Position numbers and translations under genes: made by a program. A DNA stretch of 64,000 bases from positions 716,002 through 780,001 of the forward strand of contig NZ_HE997181.1 in the NCBI RefSeq assembly GCF_000312425.1. Reading direction: 5' to 3'. The DNA is from Reyranella massiliensis 521 (GTDB lineage Bacteria > Pseudomonadota > Alphaproteobacteria > Reyranellales > Reyranellaceae). Each line of letters starts with the position of its first letter. The stretch's first letter is position 1. Below the pieces are notes generated by a model. It worked only from the letters and a program-made list of their open reading frames with translations, had not been told where the DNA came from and made no database searches. Shown one piece after another: positions 53,137 to 61,898 of the stretch.

Positions 53137-54329
53137 AGCGGACCAAGCCGCCGTTCCGTGCCGACCAGGTCGGTAGCCTCCTGCGTTCCCCGCCGCTCAA
53201 GGCGGCACGCACCAAGCGCGCCACGGGCGAGATCACGCCAGCTGAATTGAGGGCGGTCGAGGATGCCGAGATCCGGAAACTGGTCGCCAAGCAGGAAGAG
53301 ATCGGCCTGCAGGCCGTGACCGACGGCGAGTTCCGCCGTTCCTGGTGGCATTACGACTTTCTCGCCGGTCTCGACGGAGTCGAACTGGTGAGCGTGGCGC
53401 AGGGCCTGCAGTTCAAGGGGACCGAGACCAAGGCCGAGGGGCTGCATGTCCACGGCAAGATCGACTTCACCGATCATCCGATGATCGAGCACTTCAAATT
53501 CCTGAAGTCGGTCGCGAAGGCCGTGCCGAAGATGACCATTCCATCGCCGACGGCGTTGCACTATCGCGGCGGCCGGGCGGCGATCGAGCGGTCGGTCTAT
53601 CCCGAGATGGAGCCATTCTTCGAGGATCTCGGCGGGGCCTATGCCAAGGCGGTGCGTGCTTTCGGCGAAGCAGGCTGCACCTACTTGCAGCTCGACGAGG
53701 TCTTCGTCGCCTATCTCTGCGATCCTGCTCAGCGCGACTATCTGGGCGGCCGCGGCGACGACCCCGACAGGCTACTCCACATCTACGCCGATCTGGTGAA
53801 TGCCGCCGTCTCGGGCCGCACGCCCGGCATGACCATTTCCATGCATCTCTGCCGGGGCAACTTCCGCTCGACCTGGATGGCACAGGGTGGCTACGAACCC
53901 GTGGCCGACGTGCTGTTCAACAAGATGGGCGTCGATGCCTATTTCATGGAATACGACAGCGAGCGCGCCGGTGGCTTCGAGCCGCTGCGCATGCTGCCCA
54001 AGAACAAGCTCGCCGTGCTTGGGGTCATGACCTCCAAGACCGGAGCGCTGGAGGACAAGGACGTGCTCAAGCGCCGCCTCGACGAAGCGGCGAAGTTCGC
54101 CGACCTCGACCAGCTCTGTCTGTCGCCACAATGCGGCTTTGCCAGTACGGAAGAAGGCAATCTGCTCGCCGAACAGGAGCAGTGGGCCAAGCTCGCACGC
54201 TGTGTCGAGGTGGCGAAGGAAATGTGGGGGTGGTGGCGGCCGCCGGTGCCGGCCTGTAACGCCGCGAAGGCGTCTGTAACACCGAGCAATCATTTGTCAT
54301 TTCACTTCGCTTCGGCGAAGCAGCGATAG
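53133..54329 (+). CDS. MetE C-terminal-like (cobalamin-independent methionine synthase family) protein
   Basis: 398 residues: only the C-terminal catalytic barrel of MetE. Zinc ligands H238, C240 (SMHLCRGN) and C334 (SPQCGF), and E273 as a further candidate, are in the family order. These short homologues are methyltransferases that move methyl groups to thiols from donors other than methyltetrahydrofolate polyglutamate; the acceptor here is unknown. GTG start overlaps the SDR stop. The last about 28 residues, after KEMWGWWRP, have no family look and are encoded by a stretch with repeats and hairpins, so the original stop may have been lost. Confidence 0.88.
   Translation: MKRTKPPFRADQVGSLLRSPPLKAARTKRATGEITPAELRAVEDAEIRKLVAKQEEIGLQAVTDGEFRRSWWHYDFLAGLDGVELVSVAQGLQFKGTETKAEGLHVHGKIDFTDHPMIEHFKFLKSVAKAVPKMTIPSPTALHYRGGRAAIERSVYPEMEPFFEDLGGAYAKAVRAFGEAGCTYLQLDEVFVAYLCDPAQRDYLGGRGDDPDRLLHIYADLVNAAVSGRTPGMTISMHLCRGNFRSTWMAQGGYEPVADVLFNKMGVDAYFMEYDSERAGGFEPLRMLPKNKLAVLGVMTSKTGALEDKDVLKRRLDEAAKFADLDQLCLSPQCGFASTEEGNLLAEQEQWAKLARCVEVAKEMWGWWRPPVPACNAAKASVTPSNHLSFHFASAKQR
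54255..54320. repeat. Repeats and hairpins at the 3' end of the MetE-like gene
   Basis: CTGTAACGCCG (54255-54265) is repeated as CTGTAACACCG (54275-54285) with a 20-bp period. ACGCC/GGCGT (54260-54274) forms one hairpin. CTTCGC-TTCG-GCGAAG (54305-54320) forms a perfect 6-bp hairpin with a very stable UUCG-type tetraloop, seven bases before the stop. A small palindromic element or a transcript-end structure are the likely explanations. Confidence 0.4.
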
Positions 54330-54336
54330 TCGTGCG

Positions 54337-55503
54337 ATGGCGTCCATCGTCGTTCTTCTGGCCGTTTTCGTCATGACGCTGGGCAATGTGACGATCCACG
54401 CGACCGTGGGATTGTTCGGCCGCAGCATCGGGCTCAGCGAATTCCAGGTCGGCGTTATCATCGCCTCGTCGGCTTTGCTGTTCGTACTTACTTCGTTGTA
54501 CTGGGGCCGGTCCGCCGACGAGCGAGGGAGGCGTCCGGTAATCCTGTGGGGATTGGCCGGCGCAGCCGTGTCCCTGCTGTTGTTCGGCACCCTGTTCACC
54601 TTGAAGAGGGGCGACACCGACGTTCTCGTCGCTTTCCTGGCTCTTCTCGGCGCGCGGACGATCTATGGTCTCCTTTGCGGCGGTGTGCAGCCTGCGGCCA
54701 CTGCGTACATGGCGGATATCACGAACCATTGCGACCGGGCGGCTGGTGTGGCCATGGTCGGCGCGGCCTTCGGCTTGGGAACGATGGTCGGTCCCGTGCT
54801 GGTGGCGCTTCTGGTCGGGTACGGTTTTGCCGTGGCGCCTTTGGTAGCCTGTTTCTTGACGGTGCTGACCGCCATCATTGTCGTCGCCCTCCTGCGTGAG
54901 GTGCCGCCCACGGCCGCGATGAGCACATCTTCGCCAACGGCGAGCACCGGCAGGATCACGCCCTATCTGGCGCTCGCCTTCGTCTTTCATTTCGCCTTTG
55001 CCGGGCTGCAGGCGACGAACGCCTTCTATATTCAGGACACCCTCAAGGTCGACACGATCGAGGCGGTGCAACGGGCGACCCTGGTCAGCCTGGCCTTCGC
55101 CACCTCGTCGTTCGCCTTCCAGGTCTTTGCCGTGCGCCTGCTCAAGTGGTCGCCGAGCATGCTGCTGTCGGCCGGCTTTGTGGTTTGTGGCGGGGCCAGT
55201 GTCGCCTGTCTGTTGGTGCCCGATTTCAGCTGGTTGATGCTCTCCTTCGGGGTGATGGGCATCGGCTTTGCGGCCAGCCAATCGGGATTGACCGCGGGGG
55301 CCTCGTTGGCGAGCAATGGCAACCGGCAGGGACGGGTCGCAGGGCAGCTTCAGGCGGCCGTGTCTGCCGCCTGGATCATCGGCCCCCTGGCCGGCGCGGC
55401 ACTGTACGAAGTCTCAATGAGCGGACCGTTGATGCTTACGGCGGCAGCGATGGCGCTTGGCCTTTTCGCCCTCTTCGCCGTCACCGTCCCTCGAGCTGCT
55501 TGA
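54337..55503 (+). CDS. MFS transporter
   Basis: 388 residues, about twelve helices, with the loop motif GRSADERGRRPVILWG after helix 2. It belongs to the tetracycline/multidrug-like DHA1 group; the substrate is unknown. It starts 7 bp after the MetE-like stop and may belong to the Rieske-SDR-MetE-like unit as exporter or importer. Its 3' end overlaps the convergent hypothetical gene by 23 bp. Confidence 0.88.
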   Translation: MASIVVLLAVFVMTLGNVTIHATVGLFGRSIGLSEFQVGVIIASSALLFVLTSLYWGRSADERGRRPVILWGLAGAAVSLLLFGTLFTLKRGDTDVLVAFLALLGARTIYGLLCGGVQPAATAYMADITNHCDRAAGVAMVGAAFGLGTMVGPVLVALLVGYGFAVAPLVACFLTVLTAIIVVALLREVPPTAAMSTSSPTASTGRITPYLALAFVFHFAFAGLQATNAFYIQDTLKVDTIEAVQRATLVSLAFATSSFAFQVFAVRLLKWSPSMLLSAGFVVCGGASVACLLVPDFSWLMLSFGVMGIGFAASQSGLTAGASLASNGNRQGRVAGQLQAAVSAAWIIGPLAGAALYEVSMSGPLMLTAAAMALGLFALFAVTVPRAA

Positions 55504-56035
55504 GCAGCCACACTTGCGGCGTGTTCGATTCGAGGAAGTCGCGTCCGGCCTTGCGCTTCTGGGGATCGGAAACATTGCCGTCGACGATCGCGACGATGAG
55601 ATCGCACTTGTAGGTGAAGGCGACGCCCTCTGCATAGCGGAAGGAGCCGTTGCGTCGTTTGTGGCGGTAAGTTCGTGCGCGGCCGAATAGGTCGGTGATG
55701 CGAATGCGGCTGCCGGGCCCTACGGGCTCGAAGCGCGGATCGAGCCGCCGGATGTCGACGGCGAGATCCAGTGCTTCGTCGGACAGCACTTCGGTCTGGC
55801 AATCGCCACAGAGGCCGGGCTTCAACTGCACATAGACGTCGTGGTCGTCGCCGGTCCAGGCGCGGCCCGCCGGCCACGGCTCAGGCGGGAAAGGCCAGGG
55901 GAAAGGCCGCCAGCCAAGCGGGTCTGTATGGCCGAGCGCTGCCCTATCTTCGGCCCAGCGCGCCGCGTAGGCGAGGGCGCCGACTTGGGCTGCAACCACG
56001 CCTGCATAGATCAAGGTACGCCGGCGGCTGGTCAT
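55481..56035 (-). CDS. Hypothetical membrane-anchored protein
   Basis: 184 residues. One N-terminal membrane helix (about 8-25, IYAGVVAAQVGALAYAA) and a soluble remainder. A proline/tryptophan-rich linker (WRPFPWPFPPEPWP, about 42-55) precedes a domain with LCGDCQTEVL (a C-x2-C pair), GSRIRITDLFGRARTYRHKRR and CDLIVAIVDGNV. The C-x2-C could bind metal or form a disulfide. No family recognised. It lies downstream of the two amidases on the same strand (78-bp gap) and overlaps the MFS gene tail-to-tail. Confidence 0.75.
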   Translation of the reverse strand: MTSRRRTLIYAGVVAAQVGALAYAARWAEDRAALGHTDPLGWRPFPWPFPPEPWPAGRAWTGDDHDVYVQLKPGLCGDCQTEVLSDEALDLAVDIRRLDPRFEPVGPGSRIRITDLFGRARTYRHKRRNGSFRYAEGVAFTYKCDLIVAIVDGNVSDPQKRKAGRDFLESNTPQVWLLKQLEGR

Positions 56036-56113
56036 GGCCTTCGCGCCGGTGCCCCCAGTTCCGTCGGAGCATCGTCTGCCATGCCCCGACTATAGCGCGT
56101 CACCCGATGCGGG

Positions 56114-57535
56114 TCAGATCTGATGTGCCATCGGCGGCGCCGGGATCGGCCGCACGCGCTCGTAGGCCGCCGCCGCCCGCAGGACCAGCGCATCGCGGGC
56201 ATGGCCGCCCACGATCTGCAGGCCGATAGGCATGCCCTCGCGGTCGAGCCCGCAGGGGATGGTGGCGGCCGGCTGGCGGGTCAGGTTGAAGGTGAGGGTG
56301 AAGGGCGTCCAGCCGATGTCGACGCCGTCGCCGCCCCAGGCGGCGTTTTCGTTCACCGCGAAGGCCGTCATCGGCATGGTCGGCGTCAGCAGCAGATCGT
56401 ACTTGGCCATGAACTGATTCATGATCGCGGCCACGGTCTGGCGCTGGTGGATGGCAGTGACGACCGCCTCCTGCCCAAGGTTGGCGCCGACTTCGGCGGC
56501 CTTCAGCAGGCCCGGATCCATCAGCGCGCGCTTCTCATCGCTGAAGCTTCGGGCGAGGATCGCGACATTCGACTGCCAATGCGCATTCAGGATGCGCCGC
56601 GGGTCGAGGCCCATCAGGTCGGGCGAGTCCTCGACGATCTTGGCGCCCAACGTCTTGAACACCTTCACGGCATTCTCGACGGCCAGGGCGACATCGCGGT
56701 CGATCTTCTCGCGTTCGACGAAACCGAGATTGGGCGAATAGGCGATCCTGAGGCCCTTCACGCCCTTGTCGAAGCCCTTGAGGTAATCCTCGGCATCGTC
56801 GGGCCGGCCGTAGGGATCGCGCGGATCGGGCCGCGCCATCACGTTCATCATCATGGCCGCGTCGCGCACCGTGCGCGTCATCGGCCCGATATGCGAGAGC
56901 GTGCCTTGTGCCGACGGCGGCCAGAGCGGCACGCGCGCCTGCGTGGGCTTCAGCCCGAAGATGCCGGAGAAGGAGCAGGGGATGCGGACGGAGCCCGCGC
57001 CGTCGGTGCCGACCGCAAGATTGCCCATGCCGACGGCTTCGGCCGCCGTGCCGCCGCCCGACGAACCGCCCGGCGTGCGGCCGATCTTCCAGGGATTGTG
57101 CGTGGCGCCGTAGAGGCCGGAATCGGTGACCCCCTTCCAGCCGTATTCCGGCGAGGTGGTCTTGCCGAGCAGCACGGTGCCGGCCTCGCGCAGCCGCTGC
57201 GCTACAGGAGCATCGGCCGTCCAGGGGCCTTCCGGATCGGTGGCGAGGCTGCCCATGCGCGTCGGCATGCCCTTGGTCAGCACCATGTCCTTGATGGTGA
57301 TCGGCACGCCGTCGATGTCGGAAAGCCGCTTGCCGCCCTTCTTCCAGCGCTTTTCGGAGGCGCGCGCCTGACGCAATGCCGAGTCGGGGTCGAGATGCTG
57401 GAAGGCGTTGAGCTGCGGATTGAACGCGTCGACGCGCGCCAGTGCCGACTTGGTCGCCTCGACCGGCGAGGCCTTGCGGGCCTTGTAGAGTTTCACCAGC
57501 TCGTGGGCCGGCATCATCGCAAGGTCGGCAGTCAT
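56114..57535 (-). CDS. Amidase-signature hydrolase (second of a tandem pair)
   Basis: 473 residues. Triad K82 (TIKDMVLTKG), S158 (GGSSGG) and S182 (DGAGSVRIPC). Closely similar in layout to the next amidase upstream: both begin with an AxxLxKLYKxxKASPVE N-terminus and have EKRWxKG before the lysine. The ATG shares one base with the upstream amidase stop (TAATG), so translation is coupled. Probably an aryl- or enantioselective-type amidase; GatA is unlikely. Confidence 0.92.
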   Translation of the reverse strand: MTADLAMMPAHELVKLYKARKASPVEATKSALARVDAFNPQLNAFQHLDPDSALRQARASEKRWKKGGKRLSDIDGVPITIKDMVLTKGMPTRMGSLATDPEGPWTADAPVAQRLREAGTVLLGKTTSPEYGWKGVTDSGLYGATHNPWKIGRTPGGSSGGGTAAEAVGMGNLAVGTDGAGSVRIPCSFSGIFGLKPTQARVPLWPPSAQGTLSHIGPMTRTVRDAAMMMNVMARPDPRDPYGRPDDAEDYLKGFDKGVKGLRIAYSPNLGFVEREKIDRDVALAVENAVKVFKTLGAKIVEDSPDLMGLDPRRILNAHWQSNVAILARSFSDEKRALMDPGLLKAAEVGANLGQEAVVTAIHQRQTVAAIMNQFMAKYDLLLTPTMPMTAFAVNENAAWGGDGVDIGWTPFTLTFNLTRQPAATIPCGLDREGMPIGLQIVGGHARDALVLRAAAAYERVRPIPAPPMAHQI

Positions 57536-58944
57536 TACTTGGTCTCCGGAAGGACAGTGAACTTGAGGGGATGCGCCGCGGCATAGGCTGCGGCCGCGCG
57601 CAGGACGAGCGCGTCCTTGTAATGGCCCGAAGCAATCTGCAGGCCGATCGGCAATCCCTGGCGCGACAGACCGCAGGGGACAGAAGCCGCGGGATGGCGC
57701 GTCAGGTTGAATTGCGGCGTGTAGGGCGACCACATCACGTTGGCCTTGCCGTCCGGGCCGTCGGGCAGGTTCTTGCCGACTTCGAAGGGCTGCACGGCGA
57801 CAGTCGGCGACAGCAGCAGATCGTACTTGGCGAAGAAGAGGTTCCAGGCGATGGCGAGCTCCCGGCGCGTCACCTGAGCGTTCACGACATCCTGCAGCGT
57901 GTAACGCAGGCCGGCCTTGGCGCCTGCCAGCAGGTTGGGATCGAACTCATGGTGCCGCTCCTCCGGGAAAAGCTGCAGCAGTCGTTGCAGGGCGGAGAGC
58001 CAGTGGACCACGAAGCTGCGGCTGGCATCGGCAAAGGGGAAGGGCGCTTCGACCTGCTCGACGGTGCAGCCGAGCTTCTCGAACTGGCGCGCGGCCCGGG
58101 TCACCATGGCGGCAACTTCGATGTCGACCGGATGATCGCCGAAGCGCAAGACGAAGCCGATCTTGAGGTTCTTCAGCTTCTTGCCGAGCTTGTCTGCGTA
58201 GTCGGTATCATCTTCGGGCAGGGTATGAGGATCGCGTGCGTCGGGCCGGCTGATGACGTTCATCATCAGCGCGCAGTCGAGGGCCGTGCGGCACATGGGG
58301 CCGGTGTTGGAAAGATCGCCGGTCATCGAGGGCGGCCACGCCGGCACACGTCCGAAGGTGGCCTTGAGCCCGACCAGACCAGTGAAGCTCGCGGGAATGC
58401 GCACCGAACCGCCGCCATCGGTGCCGATGGCGATCGGCCCCAGCCCGGCGGCGACGGCAGCGCCTGCACCGCCGGAGGAACCGCCCGGCGTGCGCTCGGG
58501 GTTCCACGGGTTGCGCGTGATGCCGTGCAGCGGGCTGTCGGTGACACCCTTGTGGCCGTACTCGGAGCTGGTGCTCTGCGCGAATACGATGGCACCGGCT
58601 TCGCGCAGGCGCGCGACGGCGGGCGCGTCGGCGTCGGCAGGCGTCTTGTCGGTGAGCTTGCTGCCCATCGAGGCGGGCCAGCCCTTCACCCGCACCAGCT
58701 CCTTGATCGAGACCGGCACGCCGTCGAGCGGCGACAGCGGCTTGCCCTTCTGCCAGCGCTTCTCGGATTGGCGTGCGGCGACCAGCGAGCGGTCGGCGTC
58801 GATCCGGCAGAGGGCGTTGATCGTCGGGGCGAGTCGATCAGCGCGCGCCAGGACGGCCTTCATCGTCTCGACCGGCGAGGCTTTGCCCTTGCGGTAGAGC
58901 TTTGCGAGCTTTGCCGCGCTCGTTTGAGTGAGATCCGTGGTCAT
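57535..58944 (-). CDS. Amidase-signature hydrolase (first of a tandem pair)
   Basis: 469 residues. Triad K81 (SIKELVRVKG), S156 (GGSSGG) and S180 (DGGGSVRIPA). It shares N-terminal and active-site wording with the following amidase, so the two look like a tandem duplication that has diverged. It overlaps the TTC38-like gene by 4 bp (ATGA). The unit TTC38-amidase-amidase faces an orphan Bug binding protein gene across a palindromic promoter region, suggesting that an imported or sensed amide is the substrate. Confidence 0.92.
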   Translation of the reverse strand: MTTDLTQTSAAKLAKLYRKGKASPVETMKAVLARADRLAPTINALCRIDADRSLVAARQSEKRWQKGKPLSPLDGVPVSIKELVRVKGWPASMGSKLTDKTPADADAPAVARLREAGAIVFAQSTSSEYGHKGVTDSPLHGITRNPWNPERTPGGSSGGAGAAVAAGLGPIAIGTDGGGSVRIPASFTGLVGLKATFGRVPAWPPSMTGDLSNTGPMCRTALDCALMMNVISRPDARDPHTLPEDDTDYADKLGKKLKNLKIGFVLRFGDHPVDIEVAAMVTRAARQFEKLGCTVEQVEAPFPFADASRSFVVHWLSALQRLLQLFPEERHHEFDPNLLAGAKAGLRYTLQDVVNAQVTRRELAIAWNLFFAKYDLLLSPTVAVQPFEVGKNLPDGPDGKANVMWSPYTPQFNLTRHPAASVPCGLSRQGLPIGLQIASGHYKDALVLRAAAAYAAAHPLKFTVLPETK

Positions 58945-60350
58945 GCCGTTTCCCCCGTCATTCCTCGTTGAGCTGCGGCCCTGTAGCGGCGCGCGAGTTG
59001 CTCGGCTTGGTACTCGGCGGCCAGCGCCTGCTCGGTGCGGCCGACCTTCTTGTAGAGATCGGCCAGCGCCCGCTTGGTCGCGGCGACCGACGGCCTTTCG
59101 CGTTCGTCGGCCTGCAGGATGGCGAGCGCAGCGTCGTTCCAGCCCGACCGGGTCAGCGCGTCGAGATGGATGGCGCCGAACAGGGCGCGTTGGGCGATGG
59201 AACCGCCCAGAGTGCGCAGATGCGGCATGGCCCGGCCGAGAAGGCGGGCAGCGTTTGCATGTTCGCCCTTGGCATGTGCGGCAAGGCCGTGCGCCAGCGG
59301 CACGGCACAGTCCGCCCAGGTCTCCCGCTCGAAAGGCTTGGCGCGCTCAGCCCGATCCTCGAGGCTCGCCAGCATCTCGGTGACGGCGCTCTGCTCGCCG
59401 GCGCGAGCGAGGCCGTAGAGATACTGAACGTCGTGGAAAGCCGAGTAGTGCTCGTGCAGGCGCGGCTTGAGGTAGGTCGCGAGGTCGGCCCAGCGGCTGC
59501 CGACATCGATGCCGCGCAATTCGAGGCGGGCCAGCAGAGAGATGGCGTTGATCTGGTCCTCGCAGAATTCCTTCCACACGCCCCACACGCGCTGATCGTA
59601 GAGCGCCAGCGCTTCGTCGGTGCGATCGAGGTCGATCAGGAAGAGGGCGAGATGCCACCAATTATGGGTGGCCATGAAGGAGTTGCAGCCCGCCCAAGTG
59701 TCAGACACCGACTGCAGGAAGGCCACACCCTCCAGCATCTTGCCGCGCGCTTCCAGGCAATGGGCAATGGCGTGGTGGGCCCACGGGTCGTGGCGATCGA
59801 GGGCGACGGCCCTGCGGGCGAGGGCCTCTGCCTCGTCGAGGCGATTGCACTCTTCCAGCCCGAAAGCATGCATTGCCAGGACGAAGCGATTGTCGTTGGC
59901 GGACGTGAGCTGTTCGCCGATGCGGAGCAGGCTCTCGGAGTCGCCGCGATTGAAAGCATGAATCTGCGCGAGCTTGGCGGCCAGCAGATCGCGCGGCCAC
60001 TCGGTTACGATCTTCTCGAACGTATCCGCACTGTGATCGAGATCGCCGTCGATCCAGCTCTCGATGGCGGCAACCCAGGCCTGTTCGCGCCCGTTGGCGC
60101 CTGCGGCCATTGCCTTGGCGCGGGCGAGGTAGCGCTGGGCGGCGGCATGGCTTTCGTCCGAATACATCGTCAGCATCAGGCCGGCCGCGACCAGCGGCAG
60201 CATCAGGCATTTTTCTTCCTTGTCCGCGGCGGCAATGAACGTCGCGAAGCGGTTGCCGAAGGCCAACCACTCTTGCCTGACGAAATCGAGCGCCGCGACC
60301 GCACTCTCGTCGGCATTGCTCAACTCCAACCCTTGCCCGTCGCGCCTCAC
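58941..60350 (-). CDS. TTC38-family tetratricopeptide-like protein
   Basis: 469 residues from GTG 60350, which has GGGAGC at ideal spacing; an ATG at 60386 is the alternative. Helical repeats throughout, with the TTC38 core: MHAFGLEECNRLDEAEALARRAVAL, DPWAHHAIAHCLEARGKMLEG, then GCNSFMATHNWWHLALFLIDL. The strictly placed H, W and N residues suggest a binding or catalytic pocket rather than a plain scaffold. TTC38 proteins are found in bacteria and animals and have no known function. Co-translation with two amidases is a useful clue to it. Confidence 0.88.
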   Translation of the reverse strand: MRRDGQGLELSNADESAVAALDFVRQEWLAFGNRFATFIAAADKEEKCLMLPLVAAGLMLTMYSDESHAAAQRYLARAKAMAAGANGREQAWVAAIESWIDGDLDHSADTFEKIVTEWPRDLLAAKLAQIHAFNRGDSESLLRIGEQLTSANDNRFVLAMHAFGLEECNRLDEAEALARRAVALDRHDPWAHHAIAHCLEARGKMLEGVAFLQSVSDTWAGCNSFMATHNWWHLALFLIDLDRTDEALALYDQRVWGVWKEFCEDQINAISLLARLELRGIDVGSRWADLATYLKPRLHEHYSAFHDVQYLYGLARAGEQSAVTEMLASLEDRAERAKPFERETWADCAVPLAHGLAAHAKGEHANAARLLGRAMPHLRTLGGSIAQRALFGAIHLDALTRSGWNDAALAILQADERERPSVAATKRALADLYKKVGRTEQALAAEYQAEQLARRYRAAAQRGMTGETA

Positions 60351-60380
60351 GTCTTGCTCCCTATTGCCGTTGCGTAAGCT

Positions 60381-60395
60381 TCGCATGCCATGCGA
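60381..60395. promoter_or_regulatory. Palindrome between the TTC38/amidase unit and the Bug gene
   Basis: TCGCAT (60381-60386) and ATGCGA (60390-60395) are perfect inverted arms around GCC, in the 84-bp gap between divergent starts. It is placed to let one regulator control both sides. Confidence 0.4.
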
Positions 60396-60434
60396 CGTTG
60401 GGCAAAACGACAAGAACGAGACCGGGAGGAAAAA

Positions 60435-61415
60435 GTGAAACGTCGCCATATCTTGGCCGGGACGATTGCATCGGCGGCCCTGATCCCCACGTCACGGGCG
60501 TCGCGCGCGCAGGCTTTCCCCGACAAGCCGATTCGCTTCGTCGTTCCCTATGCGCCCGGCGGCGCGACCGACACGTCGGCGCGTATTGCCGCCGAGTATC
60601 TTTCCAACAAGCTCGGCCAGCAGGTGATGGTCGACAACAAGCCAGGCGGCGGCACCATCATCGGGACCGACATCGTCGCCAAGGCCAAGCCCGACGGCTA
60701 CACGATCCTGCTTTCGCCGGGCACCATCGCCACCAACAGCTCGTTCGGTCTGAAACTGCCCTATGATCCGACCAAGGATCTCACGCCGGTGATCGGCTAC
60801 GTCGACATGCCGCTGCTTCTCGCCTGCAACAAGGAAGCGCCCTTCAAGACGGTTGCCGAACTGATCGACTACGCGAAGAAGCAGCCGCAGCCCGTCAGCT
60901 ACGCCTCGCCGGGCAATGCCAGCATCCCGCATCTATGGGGCGAACAGCTTCGGTCGCAGGCCGGACTCAGGCTCGAGCATATCGGGTACAAGGGCAGCGC
61001 CGATGCTCTGAAGGATGTGCTGGGCGGTCACGTCATGCTCTTCTCGGACACGCTGCTGCCGACCGGGGCCGCGGTAAAGGATGGCCGACTGCGCGGTCTC
61101 GTGGTGGCGGCTGCAAAGCGCACGCCGATGCTGCCCGACGTCCCGACAGTGATCGAGGCTGGACTGCCCGCAAGCATGCAGGCAGCGGTGTTCTTCGGCG
61201 TCATGGCGCCGGGCGGCACCCCCGAGCCTGTGGTAGTGCGTCTCAACTCGGCCTTTGGCGACGCGATCGCCGATCCTGGAGTCAATAAGAGGCTGGTGGA
61301 TCTCGGTTTCGTCACGGTGGGGGGCAGCTCCGCCGACTACGGCAAGCGCATCGCCATGGAAACTGAGAAATGGCGTCAGGTGATCAAGGAAGCCAAGATC
61401 ACGCCGCCGGGCTGA
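60435..61415 (+). CDS. Bug/TctC-family periplasmic substrate-binding protein
   Basis: 326 residues from GTG 60435 behind GGGAGGA. Signal peptide with KRR start, cleaved near SRAQA; the mature part opens with FPDKPIRFVVPYAPGGATDTSAR, the carboxylate-binding P-loop-like motif of Bug proteins, and has VDNKPGGGTIIGTD. Such proteins bind carboxylates or amides for tripartite tricarboxylate transporters or for signalling. No tctA or tctB gene is nearby, so it is an orphan receptor. The divergent amidases suggest its ligand is related to their substrate. Confidence 0.92.
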   Translation: MKRRHILAGTIASAALIPTSRASRAQAFPDKPIRFVVPYAPGGATDTSARIAAEYLSNKLGQQVMVDNKPGGGTIIGTDIVAKAKPDGYTILLSPGTIATNSSFGLKLPYDPTKDLTPVIGYVDMPLLLACNKEAPFKTVAELIDYAKKQPQPVSYASPGNASIPHLWGEQLRSQAGLRLEHIGYKGSADALKDVLGGHVMLFSDTLLPTGAAVKDGRLRGLVVAAAKRTPMLPDVPTVIEAGLPASMQAAVFFGVMAPGGTPEPVVVRLNSAFGDAIADPGVNKRLVDLGFVTVGGSSADYGKRIAMETEKWRQVIKEAKITPPG

Positions 61416-61439
61416 GATGAAGCCGTCCGTGGGTTCATC
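61416..61439. terminator. Possible bidirectional terminator hairpin
   Basis: GATGAA (61416-61421) pairs with TTCATC (61434-61439), and two further pairs form after one mismatch. It fills the 23-bp gap between the convergent stops of the Bug gene and the small secreted gene. There is no T-run, so any effect would depend on the hairpin alone or on Rho. Confidence 0.3.
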
Positions 61440-61828
61440 TACGACTTGGGCGACCCGCCCAGGAAGCAGAAGATCACGCCGCTCTTGCCGGCACAGATGT
61501 GACTGTTGCCGTCCGGCGATAGTTGCTGCAGGACGACCCGCGGCGGCACCGGCACCCACCGGCCGTTGAGCAGCGCATACCAAACGCCATCATCCTTCTG
61601 ATAGGCGCGCGTCGGCCGGCAGTCGCCTTCGACACCGTTGATTGTGCCATTGCAGCACGAGGCATTCGAGCCCGGCTGCTTCAGCTTCTCGTACCAGTCG
61701 TGGTTTTCTGCGTGACCCTGTCCGTAGTGGCCGGAATGGTCCTGCGCCAGGACCGGCGCGCAGACACCGGCCAGGGTCATAGCCATGAGGGCAAAGGCCA
61801 GAGACAGAACAGATGCCAAGAAGGACAT
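61439..61828 (-). CDS. Small secreted cysteine-containing protein
   Basis: 129 residues. A signal peptide (about 1-28, cleaved at VLAQD) is followed by DHSGHYGQGHAENHDWYEKLKQPGSNASCCNG and DCRPTRAYQ, then GRWVPVPPRVVL and a final CFL. The CC pair and three further cysteines imply disulfides or metal binding; the histidine-rich start (HSGHYGQGH) points the same way. The pattern HDWYxxLKxPGxxxSCC...DCRPT recurs in small exported proteins of alphaproteobacteria, without known function. It is not obviously linked to its neighbours. Confidence 0.78.
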   Translation of the reverse strand: MSFLASVLSLAFALMAMTLAGVCAPVLAQDHSGHYGQGHAENHDWYEKLKQPGSNASCCNGTINGVEGDCRPTRAYQKDDGVWYALLNGRWVPVPPRVVLQQLSPDGNSHICAGKSGVIFCFLGGSPKS

Positions 61829-61898
61829 GGCTCCGCTCCCATGTTGTCGGGGCAGCGGGGCAACGAATGGGCCTCCTGGAGGTTGCGGATGCCGTTGC

